This document shows positions 45,851 to 62,398 of a stretch of DNA of 64,000 bases, piece by piece. How positions within the stretch are numbered: position 1 is the stretch's first letter; each line of letters starts with the position of its first letter. Below the pieces are notes generated by a model. The model had not been told where the DNA came from. It did not search any database and worked only from the letters and a program-made list of their open reading frames with translations. The position numbers and the translations under genes were made by a program. Source of the DNA: Tethya wilhelma (taxonomy: Eukaryota > Porifera > Demospongiae > Tethyida > Tethyidae); the NCBI GenBank assembly GCA_964030475.1, contig CAXIPT010000002.1:16066305-16130304 (forward strand), read 5' to 3'.

Positions 45851-48496
45851 ATGAAGCACCTGATCACACATGGAGCAGTTTGGGTTTTAACCTTCAATCT
45901 ACTAATTATGATGGTTAGTCTTCCTATTGTGTAACATCATGTAGTAATTAAGGTTTATAATGTTATTGTCATATCACATCATACAGGTTAAGGCAGATTA
46001 TGAAGTTAATATTTTATCACCAACAACGTTCAGCCATTTCAACAATTCACTACTCTTTAATGGCAGCTGCTGTAATGATGATTGTACTGAGTGTACAGCC
46101 ACCTTGAGATATTGTGTCAGGGATTCAGGACATCCAACATCTGATACAACTTCATGTCTTCTCAGTGCTAATCGTGACAATCTATTACAATTTACAGTGG
46201 AATTAGGACGAATAAGTGCTTGCTATACAGTAAGTCTGCACGATTTGTCTTCGAATTGAGTACCTAGCTATAGGCTAGGCTACTAGGTTAATGTTTTATT
46301 GTTTGTGCATGTAGAAATTAACCAGAATTTGTCCTTTATACACTGTAGATTAGCATTAGCTTGTTTGTCCGCAATTAATGTAAATAACTGAGTTTAATTG
46401 TGATTATGTGTGCATACACATACATTATGTATGTCTCTTCATGGCATGGTAAATCATTGGATATGATACAGGGCTCCCTTCAGATATACATCAGAGTTTC
46501 TCATCAAATTAGTGAAGAGCCAGATTTTGATCCACCATTCAGTGATTCTCTTATTGACGATGTTTTTGTTGAAGTCACAAACCTTGCTGCACAACCATTT
46601 CAAGCTACTGGAAGGACTCCATATGAAGCAACTGGACAATTCACCCAAGTATTCTTACGCCTTAGGGCTAGGGTAACCTGTGCCCAAGGATTCAATGGTT
46701 CAGATTGTAATACATTTTGCAATGATACAGATGGAGAACTAGTGTGTGAACAAGCAGGTCAGGAAGAGTATTAACACACACATAGCAACGTCAGTGTGCC
46801 TTGTCAATAATTAATCAACTAATAAAATTAGTTGCACTCTATGTATTTTGTTGAGCACATGGATGAGGTTTATGTCATGACACCGGCCCTACCTTTGTTT
46901 CTGTTTGTCTCTTAATTGGTGTGTAATGGTAGTTTTACTTTTGATGATGTATTTCAATTTCATTCTTTTGTAGTGCGTGATTGTAACTTTACTACTGATA
47001 CATCTACCACCTCAACTGCTACGACTGCACCTCCTACCTCAACTGCTACTACGGCACCTCCTACCACTACTCCAATAACACCCACCACATCTGCTCCACT
47101 TGGACCATCTGGTAGTAACAACAATGTTATCGGGATTGCTATTGGAGCTACCCTAGGTGGCATTCTTGTCCTAGTCATCATACTCATCATCATCGGGCTA
47201 GTGGTGATCTGGCTGAGAAGATCTCAAAGAAAGGGCTCCTATGACCCTCAAGTTGGTAGGTAACTAATTCAATCAATGTAGGCTGATGTTAAAGTTTGCA
47301 TATCATAATGTATGGACATAATATTATGCCGCGATACTACATTTTATTACAAGTTTTCTATCACTCAATCAGTTCATAATGTTAGTCACTATCCGTTGGT
47401 ATCAAATCGTGACTCTGTGACCGAATCTCAACTCAAAAGCCGTCCAAAAAGCTTTGACTCATTCAGCAGTGAAAGTCAAAGTACTAGCACCAACAGCCCC
47501 AGGAGTGTAACTGACACATATTCTACTGTGAACAAAAAAGGTGATTAAAATGAATTGTGTGTTGCCAGTTATTAAGTCAAGCAAATAGAAACTATACAGT
47601 AACCATACGTACCTTCTGACTTATTGCTCATCTGACCTAGGCACAAACAAGTCTCTCTACACACCACCATATGTTCCGGAGGCAAGTTTCAATCAACAAC
47701 AAGACATGGTAACTTGAATACACTGTGCTACAAAACCTTTATACTTATACCTTTATTCTGACTCCACCAAGCTTGACATGGCAACACATGCATGTACGTA
47801 CAATATCATGATAAAAGTGTGGTTGTTCCTTCCAGGATGATTATGATGATGATGATGATGAACATACATACCAAAATACAATCTCAATACAGGAACAGAA
47901 ACGTTATACTGGTGTGATTGAAACTGAGGTACCTATATTTTAACAGACAAAAAGTTGGGTTTCCTACAGAGAACGTTTTTAGCATTGCACATGATGACTG
48001 AAAAATGATACAACCATGATTTCTTTGGCTTCTGTTGTGAAAGTTCAGCCAAAAAGCCTTTGTTTATCAAATTTCTAATCGCAATCCAATGAAATGAATA
48101 CAGCACCCCTCACCATTCACATCACAGTTCATGGCTTCAAGACAGTGAAACTAAAGTAGGGGAATAATGGGGAATGCCTGGTAACCTTAAATGTGGAAGT
48201 GTGCATTGAAAGGTATCCATCATAATTCATTTAATATCACAGATTATTGTACCCAACGAGACACCTGGGCAGGATGGATTGGTGTATGCTGATTTGGACA
48301 TCTCTAGGCAAGGAACAATGCAGACAAGCCATGAAGAGGCAATGAGGACCCATTCAAACATGATAAGTGTGGTAAGTTACTTCAATTCACACAAATACAA
48401 TGTAGTTAAATATATTCAAACTTATTCTAGGATGAAGATGCTACTGCAGAACCATATGACAACATTGAAGTTCAATATACCACTGTAAAACATTGA
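45851..48496 (+). CDS. receptor D: Notch-ligand-like membrane protein with ITIM-like, tyrosine-rich tail
   Basis: Nine exons: 45851-45913, 45987-46229, 46472-46757, 46974-47255, 47373-47540, 47641-47708, 47836-47928, 48243-48371 and 48431-48496. Phases agree; 465 aa. Signal peptide WVLTFNLLIMM. Modules GSCCNDDCTECTATLRYC and GSLQIYIRVSH, SLIDDVFVEV, then CAQGFNGSDCNTFC continuing to VCEQ. Pro/Thr stalk, then transmembrane helix ILVLVIILIIIGLVVIWL. The tail is encoded by five exons with about ten tyrosines. They include LVYADLDI (consensus ITIM form L-x-Y-x-x-L), PYDNIEVQYTTV (YxN Grb2-type site plus V-x-Y-x-x-V), DTYSTV and an acidic DDYDDDDDE run. Likely an inhibitory or adaptor-recruiting surface receptor; no ligand known. 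Confidence 0.8.
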
Positions 48497-48639
48497 GCTT
48501 GTACTAACTAGCTACAGCCTAAGCATGACTAACATATTTATTTTTTCATAAACATTCCTAATAATAGTGGGTAACTAACACTTGGCTGTATCATTACTAT
48601 GTTGTGAAGTAGTCTGAAGTGGAACATAATAGTAACTGC

Positions 48640-48757
48640 ATTTTTGCTGAGTCAGCGTGCACCGGCCGGTCTCCGCACGCGCGCCGCTCATGCTCAACTC
48701 AAGATCTCACGTGCCAAAACACGTGGATGAGTTTGAAGATCAGAAGAGAGGTACATC
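48640..48757 (+). promoter_or_regulatory. NOG1 promoter region with paired E-boxes
   Basis: A short CpG-rich stretch (CACCGGCCGGTCTCCGCACG) is followed by two CACGTG boxes at 48708 and 48720, about 40-50 bp upstream of the start codon. Such E-boxes suit Myc/Max-type control of a ribosome-biogenesis gene (inference). Confidence 0.55.
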
Positions 48758-50827
48758 ATGAGCCACTACAATTTCAAGAAAGTTACGGTCGTTCCATCGT
48801 CCAAAGACTTTGTAGACATTGTCCTATCAAAGACCCAACGTAAGACACCAACCGTTATCCACAAACACTACAAGATATCTCGCATCCGTCAATTCTACAC
48901 AAGGAAGATCAAGTTCACTCAGCAAAATTTTCACGACAAGCTTGCTACCATTTTGAGCGAGTTTCCAAAACTAGACGACATCCATCCCTTTTATGCTGAT
49001 CTCATGAACGTACTCTACGACAAGGATCACTATAAGCTAGCACTCGGGCAAATAAACACTGCCAAGCACTTGATTGACAACGTAGCCAAGGACTATGTCC
49101 GACTACTAAAGTTTGGTGATTCACTGTACCGATGCAAGCAACTCAAGAGAGCAGCTCTGGGTCGAATGTGTACTATCATGAAACGACAGAACCAAAGCCT
49201 TCAATATTTGGAACAGGTGAGACAACATCTTGCCAGGCTGCCCTCCATTGATCCCAACACACGTACCATACTCATCTGCGGTTTCCCAAACGTTGGCAAG
49301 TCGAGCTTCATCAACAAGGTCACTCGAGCTGACGTTGAAGTTCAACCTTATGCCTTCACGACCAAGTCCCTGTTTGTTGGCCACATGGACTACAGGTATC
49401 TCCGCTGGCAGGTAGTGGACACCCCGGGGATCTTGGACCACTCCTTGGAGGAGAGGAACACCATCGAGATGCAAGCCATCACCGCTTTAGCTCACCTCCG
49501 AGCTGCTGTCCTCTACGTGATGGATATCTCTGAGCAGTGTGGGCACTCCATCGAGGAGCAGGTGGAGCTCTTCAACAACATCAAGCCCCTCTTCACCAAC
49601 AAACCACTGATTATTGCCCTCAATAAAGTGGACATTCTTCGTCCTGATGAACTCCAAGATGAGTGCAAAGCTTGTCTGGCTAAGGTGGAAAGTGAGGGAG
49701 TGATGGTGCTACCGATGAGCACTGTCACCGAAGAAGGAATCATCGATATCAAGACCAAAGCGTGCGATATGCTTCTCACCCAGAGAGTCGAGGCAAAGCT
49801 GAGAAGCAAGAAGATGCCGGAAGTGATCAACAGACTTCACGTTTCTGTTCCGACCCCTCGTGACAACGTGGAGAGACCCCCTTTCATTCCTCCCGGTGCC
49901 AAGCTGAAGAAGGCCACAGCTCCCTCGTCAATGGAGCTTGACGATGAAATCACAAGTGGTGGGCCAAAGAAGAAATCAGAGAGAGAAATCGAAATCGAAA
50001 TGGGAGACGATTATGTTCTTGACCTCAAGAAGCACTACATGTTAGCTGACGAATCTCACAAGTATGACACCATTGCTGAAATCTTTGAAGGAAAGAACAT
50101 TGCTGACTACATTGATCTGGACATTCTCCATCGGCTGGAGGAGCTGGAGCGCGAAGAGGAGGCCAGAGAGGCTGCTGGTGTGTACGAGTCCGAACCTGAG
50201 GATGAGCAAACTGTCGAGACGAGAAAGTTTGCGATTGCCATTCGTAAGAAGAGGGCTTTTCTTAGGAAGCAAAGCTGGGAGAAGAAAAGTAGGAACTATC
50301 CCACAATGCCTAGAGGGGTAGGCCAAGAAGGCCGAGGTAGAAAGAGAACTACTACTGAGAGAATGGAAATGGGAGGTAGTGATGATGGAGACTCAGACAT
50401 GGAGGATGATGGTGAGAGAAACATTCATTATTCTAAGTAGAGCACACCATGATAATTGTTGTGTCTTCCTCAATGCAGATGTCTCAATGGGAAGTGTTCC
50501 CAGCCGTAAAAGACCTCGGTCACAATCAGCTGCTGTTGCAAAGTCTCGTTCATTGTCAAGAAGACCTCGGTATGCCACATTTTCCTAAGTGTACTATAGT
50601 TGTTAGGAACATCATTGTTTACTGTTGTAATGTCCTGTCCCTCCAGTGATCAGTCTGGTGTTCGTGATGCAGTCCAGTTGAGAGCAGCCAAGAAGAAAGT
50701 AAAGTTAGCTCAGCGTTCATTTGCTCGTAAAGGCACCCAGGGAGAGTCTGATAGAGTGGTAGTGATAAAGAAACCCAAGCACTTGTTTGCTGGAAAGAGG
50801 AAACAGGGAAAGACTGGTCGGAGATAG
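48758..50827 (+). CDS. GTPBP4: nucleolar GTP-binding protein NOG1/GTPBP4
   Basis: Three exons: 48758-50411, 50479-50569 and 50647-50827. Phases match; 641 aa, close to the usual size. The N-terminus [20 protein letters not shown] and the [16 protein letters not shown] block are diagnostic of NOG1. The GTPase domain shows G1 GFPNVGKSS, the TTK/LFVGH switch region, G3 DTPGI and G4 NKVD. A Lys/Glu-rich C-terminal arm ends [16 protein letters not shown], as in other eukaryotes. It acts in the nucleolus on pre-60S ribosomal particles, binding near the peptidyl-transferase centre and the tunnel during 60S maturation. All key residues are present, so the gene should be functional. Most of it is one long exon, with small introns only in the basic tail. 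Confidence 0.97.
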
Positions 50828-50993
50828 TGACCATTGGCATAATATTAGAGTGTAATGTTTGTGATTTTGCCTAAAAAAATAACTCTTCCAACATGTGCAA
50901 ATTAAAATCATTGTTGAAATAACTGTGCATGATTTTTGAGTTAACTCTCAGTTCATGTCGTGTGGGCCAACTTGTTCTGTGTGCTAGCTAGCT

Positions 50994-52596
<1,603 letters not shown>

Positions 52597-52638
52597 ACAT
52601 AATTCGTCCAATCCACGTGATCGTGAGGGACGTTCAAT
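52597..52638. promoter_or_regulatory. 42-bp bidirectional start-codon spacer
   Basis: Only 42 bp separate the NMNAT ATG (52596, minus) from the EF-hand gene ATG (52639, plus). A CACGTG box lies at 52614-52619. Both transcripts must start within or inside each other's leader. A further TCACGTGA box at 52271 sits in the first NMNAT intron. Confidence 0.7.
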
Positions 52639-54452
52639 ATGGGAATTCCGGAATGGGACGCCGTGAACTTTGACCCCAAGACGCTACCGGGCGTAAAGCT
52701 TGCTAACAGATTTTACAATGTCGCTGCTTCCAAGGAGAAGAAATGCACTGTATGGTGGTGGTTTCCGAAACTACAACAATGACCAAAAGTGGAGAAGCAA
52801 AAGAAACGTAAAAATGCCAAAAATTTGCATTAATTAATGACAATAGACAAGTCAGTTTCCATTTTTTTCAGCGAATGAGTATGGATATTGGAAGGAAAAA
52901 AGTTGAAGAGGTATTCAATTATCCATTGGAACAATGTTATAAGTTCAATCTGTCAGATCACGAACATTTGCTCTGACTTCCTTTTGATTTATGCAGGAAG
53001 AAGAAGTGAGCCATGGACTGACTCCAATGCAAGTCGAAGGTATCAGTATTACAAGCAACATCAAGTGGAAGTTATGTTTAAAGTGGAATTAATTCTTCCC
53101 TTTTAGCTTTTCGTGAAGTGTTCAACCTATTTGATATCAATGGAGGAGGGACCATTGATGCTGATGAGCTGGATTCAGCACTTAGGACAGTTGATATCCA
53201 GTTAGAGCAGAATGAAATCAGTGATGTTCTCCAAGTTCTTGATGAAGATGGTATTGCTTCACTAAATCAGCTTGGTAATCTGGTACACTAGCTATTGTGT
53301 AACACCTGTAGGTAATGGAGAAATTGATTTTGATGAATTCCTCACTCTAATGACATCTACCGAAAAGTTTCTTGAAAACTTGAGAGGTTTGTTTTGTTAC
53401 AAATTTAACTATCTATATGCATCACAACTCTTTGCTTACTGTTGTCCAACTGTATGCATTCAGGGTCAGGATCAGGATCAAAGCAAGATGGAAAGGAAAA
53501 TATTCTTTTTTCCGCTTTGGCAAAGTTCATGAGAAAATCAGCTCTCTCATCTCTATCAGAGATTGAACGTTATTACAACAACAAGGTCCGCAAGTCACCT
53601 CATGTTGTTGGGCACTATGCAGCTGGTGCTAGACTGATTGGACTCACTGAGAAGCAAATGGCAAAACATTTGGCCACTCTGAACTCAGTTACAGATGGAG
53701 AGAACAATGATTCACCCTATGCTCAGCCACTGTGTATGTTCCATACAAATATTCCCAGCAAGATTCTTGGAAAGAGAAAGGGAAATGGAAAGATACGATT
53801 GAAAATAGTTGTGAAGAAGAGTACAGATGGAGAGAAAAATGACACTGAGGATCAGACAGGTGATGAAGGTATCTCTATTGATGAAGAAGGATCAAATGTA
53901 AGTCTCTGTAAACTTCAATGTCTTATTTTTCTACTGGTATGACAGTGAGCTTTTACAATTGTAACCGTGAATTACCATTACAGAGTGGAGTCTTTGGTGA
54001 TGCAGTCAAGAAAAAGAGCATCTCCTTATCTTCCCCTGACATACCAATCCTTGGGAGTAAGCCAAAGCTGGTCTCCTCTCAGATATCTCCTCTGAGATGG
54101 AGACCAACTTCTGTCCCTCTACCAGCTGTTTCAGTGAGAGGAATTCAACGGAAAAATCCTAGCATGCTTACCATTGAAGACCTACCATTGATCAGAAAAA
54201 AGGTGATGGTCCCACTGGACTGTGTCATTGTTTTACCTGTACTATAATGTCCTACAGGTACAGTTGGCTAATGAGTGCTACCACATAAAGCAAGATGCTG
54301 TGAAGGAGGAAACGGCCAGGTCTTGTGCCTTCTCAGATCTCAGTGCAATTCCATCCAGGAGACTGCAACGACAGTTTAAGCTCATTTTGGAAGCATACAG
54401 TTTTAAACCAAGGAACATACCTCCTAACTTGTACCCTAAATTGGCATTTTGA
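52639..54452 (+). CDS. EF-hand protein of unknown function
   Basis: Exons: 52639-52749, a possible 18-nt exon near 52790, then 52872-52910, 52997-53039, 53107-53250, 53312-53386, 53464-53897, 53984-54202 and 54258-54452. Phases agree; about 420-425 aa. Two EF-hands lie in the first third: DINGGGTIDADEL (complete loop) and DEDGNGEIDFDEF (complete loop, split by an intron). Both have Asp at 1 and Glu at 12 or its equivalent, so calcium binding is expected. The rest (LSEIERYYNNKVRKSPHV, GLTEKQMAKHL, a Lys/Glu-rich centre, and RRLQRQFKLILEAYSFKPRN near the end) is not a domain I can name. The start is chosen for its position and MGIPEWDAVNF; the small second exon is uncertain. Confidence 0.8.
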
Positions 54453-54588
54453 GTTCAATATTGTAGTCTATGGATGATGTAACTTTGCCGCTACTGGGAA
54501 GCTAAGTGAGCATGCGCAATCAACACGCGCACGCGTAAAAACAGCGTAAACCACGCACATTGCATGCATGCAGCGTCCTAAGAGAGAA

Positions 54589-58605
<4,017 letters not shown>

Positions 58606-59177
58606 AGTCTGGTGTAGCCAGACCCTTACACCCACGCGGCAAAAGTGTCTGGTCTCAACCCCAGCACTTCCATGTCCCCCTGGAATGTCACACGGACGTG
58701 ATTTTTAGATAGTCGCACATATTAATTAGAGTTGCCCAACTATTTGTCTTTGCACTAAAACTGAGGCTCAATACATGGCTAGCGAGCCAAGTCTTAGCTA
58801 TTTCTTGGCTTTAAAATCCCTAGACTATGTAAATCTGTTAGAGCAGCATGGCTCTACTCGTTTTACAATGCACTTTATCAGCCTAGATTCAACAAGAAGC
58901 TCGATCCTCTACACCACACTGATCTCCAACAGTCTTATAAAACACAGGAGGGCCTTAGCTTGTTCCAATCAGCCGTCTTCTCTAAATTCTTGTCCCTACA
59001 AAACTGCTCTTTCAAAAACTCGCGAATGCTCAAAACCACAGGAATTTAATTATTGCGTGACATAAGTACAGGAGCAATACTAAGCCAGCATTCCTGGCCT
59101 GGGCGACACGAAAAGGCTGGGGTTGAGACCAGACCCTTTTCCTGCGTGTGTGTAAGGGTCTGGCTACGCCAGACTAA
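58606..59177. mobile_element. Mutator-like MITE with 9-bp target duplication
   Basis: Ends AGTCTGGTGTAGCCAGACCC and its near complement at the right (about 59135-59175). The inverted repeats extend about 60 bp through GTCTGGTCTCAACCCCAGC. The element is flanked by direct repeats GTCGTATCT at 58597-58605 and 59178-59186, which mark insertion. Long terminal repeats with a 9-bp duplication fit Mutator-like elements. No transposase inside. The 18493-18561 hairpin shares its ends. Confidence 0.85.
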
Positions 59178-60031
59178 GTCGTATCTAGGTTCTCCAGCAC
59201 CCTGAGATGTCCACTTGACAGTTGATTACCAACACAACATGGTGGTTGAGAGGGAGAAGTGTTTGCAGGCTGGATCCTTTACTATGGCACAAGTCTATGG
59301 GGCACAAAGCAGCACTGGTTTCGCCAACGGAGTCATTTTGTTGCCATGGTGGACACCATTGTTAGCACAACTTCAAAAATTTTTTTGATTGATTTTCATG
59401 CTTGCTCATGCTCACCCTCACAATGTATACATTCGACTAGTTATGGTTAAAAGTTGATCATTCTACTAAGGGTTGGCCTGGTGGCTGGTTCAACAATGTC
59501 GGTATAGGTACTTCAAGTCCTTTCCGTGCCATAGTTATTTTCCCCATTTTCTCTTTCAAGCCCTGCAGACCCTAGTTGACCAGCTCTACCATTCTTCAGA
59601 GGGGATGCAAAGCTGGAACATACGTGCATGCACGCGCATATGTACAATGTAGCGTGCAGAATTAAATCGCCAAATTTAAAATCGGCAATCATGCTAAAAT
59701 GCAAATTTGCCAAATTTTAGCCCACCAAATTTACCCAGTACACAATATTGCCGTAGTTCAGACCAAGCATGTATGTAGAGTTCATTTGAAGTTTTGAAGG
59801 GTTTTTTGGGGGAATTCTGACTTGACTTTGAGTCTTAGTATACAATAAAGAATCAACAAATTGTGATGCTAGTGTCATATTTTCTTTACTCATGAGATAT
59901 GACAGTGAATTGAACGTTTGTGGCAGCCATCTTGACACCCACCAATTTTTTTACTGAACATGCTTAGAACACCATATGGACTGGAAGATATCAATGCTAT
60001 GACTGGAATTGGAGGAACAATGCTAATCAAT
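59178..60031. other. no gene recognised
   Basis: AT-rich. The last bases before the duplicated unit (60028-60050) include TATTGCTCCAGTACAATAA, the same codons that end the downstream gene, so a remnant of an earlier paralogue's 3' end may lie here. Confidence 0.4.
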
Positions 60032-60337
60032 GTATTGCTCCAGTACAATAACATCAACATCCTAAGGGTTTGAACACTATATGTTCACTTGTTGATATTG
60101 CAAGTATTTGAAAACATCTTAGTTGTACTGAAAATCTGGCATTTGGTACAAAAGCACTACTGTTACTGTGTATTCCTTTACTATTGAGTAAACTACCTTA
60201 AAAGTAATAGTATTATTATTATGAAACTAAATGGCAGTTGAGTACCGTAATGGATTAAAGCAAACAGCAACTGCGAAAAATATACATGTGTTCCATAACC
60301 ATATTCCTAAAGGCTTGTTTAGTAGACGATTGGAACG

Positions 60338-62112
60338 ATGATACTGCCAAGAGAGAGCAGCATCAGTGTAGCCTTGCTAGTAGTGTCACTATCACTTGTC
60401 AGTTCAAAATATACCAATATCTTAGCTACTAACTCTTGTGCTATCTCCAGTGATATTGTGAGTCAATGTCCAGCTTGGTTCAAACCAGGCAATGGTGTTG
60501 AGAACACATGCGAGTGTGGAAATGATGTGGGTCAATATATTCAATGTGATGTCAACACAAGAAAAACGATACTCTATCGGAATTATTGTGTTTCGTTTGA
60601 TGCTAAACATCGAACAATTTTACCTATACTGGTTATTGTCCTTACAACAACTTGAGAGACAACAGCAGTGCTTCTCTTCAGCTAGAGGTTACCCTCCCAC
60701 CCAATGTCCACCAGTTCAATGAAATGTGTGAAGAGGAGTTCAATAGGACTGGTCTGTTATGCAGTGAGTGCATGCCAGGATTGGGGCCAGCTGTTCTCTT
60801 GAGGAGAAAGTGTGTAAAGTGTTTTGACAGTGGATACGGATGGCTTGTCTACATTACAGCAGCACTGGGTCCAACCACCCTCTTTTCTATCATAGTCATC
60901 ATTTGTTGCATTGATGCAAATGCACCTATATTGAATGTATTAATATTAGTCTGCCAGTACATTGTCTACTTTTTCTATGACAACAAAAGTATGCTTAACA
61001 GTTCTAAAGAGATAAAGCCTCTCTTGCTAGGTGTGCTCTCATTTTATGGTATTTGGAATCTTGACTTCTTTCGTGATGTGATCCCCTCATTTTGTATCAG
61101 CTCTAAAATGAATATGCTTCAAGTGTTAGCCCTTGACTATCTTGTTGCATTGTATCCCCTTGTAGTTACAGCTGTTGTGTACTATTGCATTGAGTGGCAT
61201 GACAGAGGGTGTAAGGTGCTAGTTACTTTGTGGAAACCATTCCATCCATGTTTTGTTCAGTTTAGAAGAGGGCTAGACATCAAAGGATCTGTTGTGAATG
61301 TGTTTGCAACTTTCATGGTTCTTTCTTATTGCAAGCTGTTCTATACCTCTGACACTTTATTGAGGCCAATTCCCCTCTACAATGGCTGTGGTGAAAAAAC
61401 CACTGTAGTCTACAATGAACCATCTGTCCTTTATATGAGCAAGTCTCACTTACCATATGCCATCATTGCCATGTTGTTTCTTGTACTATTTAATTTTCTT
61501 CCTCTGGTGTTCATTTTATTCTATCAAAACAAACTTTTCCAAAGGTGTCTTCAAATGTGTAGAATGAATGTGATGTTGTTCTCTGAGTTGGCTAGGGTCT
61601 GTCACATCCATTACAAGGATGGTATTGATGGAACACCTGACTGTCGTTGGTATGCTGGAGTTTACTTTGTGTATCGAATACTTTTTCTGCTTACAGTTTA
61701 CTATTTTGGGAGCAGCTATACTTTAAATATGGCTATTCTTTTGGTGTTTACTGTAAGCATAGCTTTGTTGTGTTCATTTTTAAAACCTTACAAGAAGAAC
61801 ATTTTTAGTTTATTTGACACCCTTCATTTTGGGATGGTGGCATCTGTAATATCATACTTGAGCTACTTTGTATCGTTGAAACGTCATTCTGTTGGTTCCA
61901 TCATACCTATACCTATCTTTATAGCACTGCCTCTACTCTACTTTCTTTGCCTCATAATTTTCAAAATGTTCCAAATTGTAATCTCATTTGAGTGTACTCA
62001 AACTCTTCTACAAGCTGCTAAGAACCGTGTGCTACGTCAAGAGCCTATTGTTCCACATCGATTGTGTCGCCCAGGCCAGGAATGCTGGCTTAGTATTGCT
62101 CCAGTACAATAA
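60338..62112 (+). pseudogene. Cys-rich multi-pass membrane protein, frameshifted, copy 1
   Basis: Starts with a signal peptide (SVALLVVSLSLVSS) and an ectodomain with Cys motifs (SQCPAWFKPGNGVENTCECG, TGYCPYNN, GLLCSECMPGLGP, KCVKCFDSGYG). About seven to eight transmembrane helices follow, for example ITAALGPTTLFSIIVIICCI, AIIAMLFLVLFNFLPLVFIL and MAILLVFTVSIALLCSF. The protein ends CWLSIAPVQ at 62112. The first frame (60338-60655) and the second (open from about 60605 to 62112) differ by one base, with the switch around 60600-60620. No splice signal there can repair it. The domain order resembles a large sponge/cnidarian family of uncharacterised membrane proteins; function unknown. Either a pseudogene or a consensus error. 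Confidence 0.7.
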
Positions 62113-62398
62113 CATCAACATCCTAAGGGTTTGAACACTATATGTTCACTTGTTGATATTGCAAGTATTTGAAAACATCTTAGTTGTACTGAAAATCTGG
62201 CATTTGGTACAAAAGCACTACTGTTACTGTGTATTCCTTTACTATTGAGTAAACTACCTTAAAAGTAATAGTATTATTATTATGAAACTAAATGGCAGTT
62301 GAGTACCGTAATGGATTAAAGCAAACAGCAACTGCGAAAAATATACATGTGTTCCATAACCATATTCCTAAAGGCTTGTTTAGTAGACGATTGGAACG

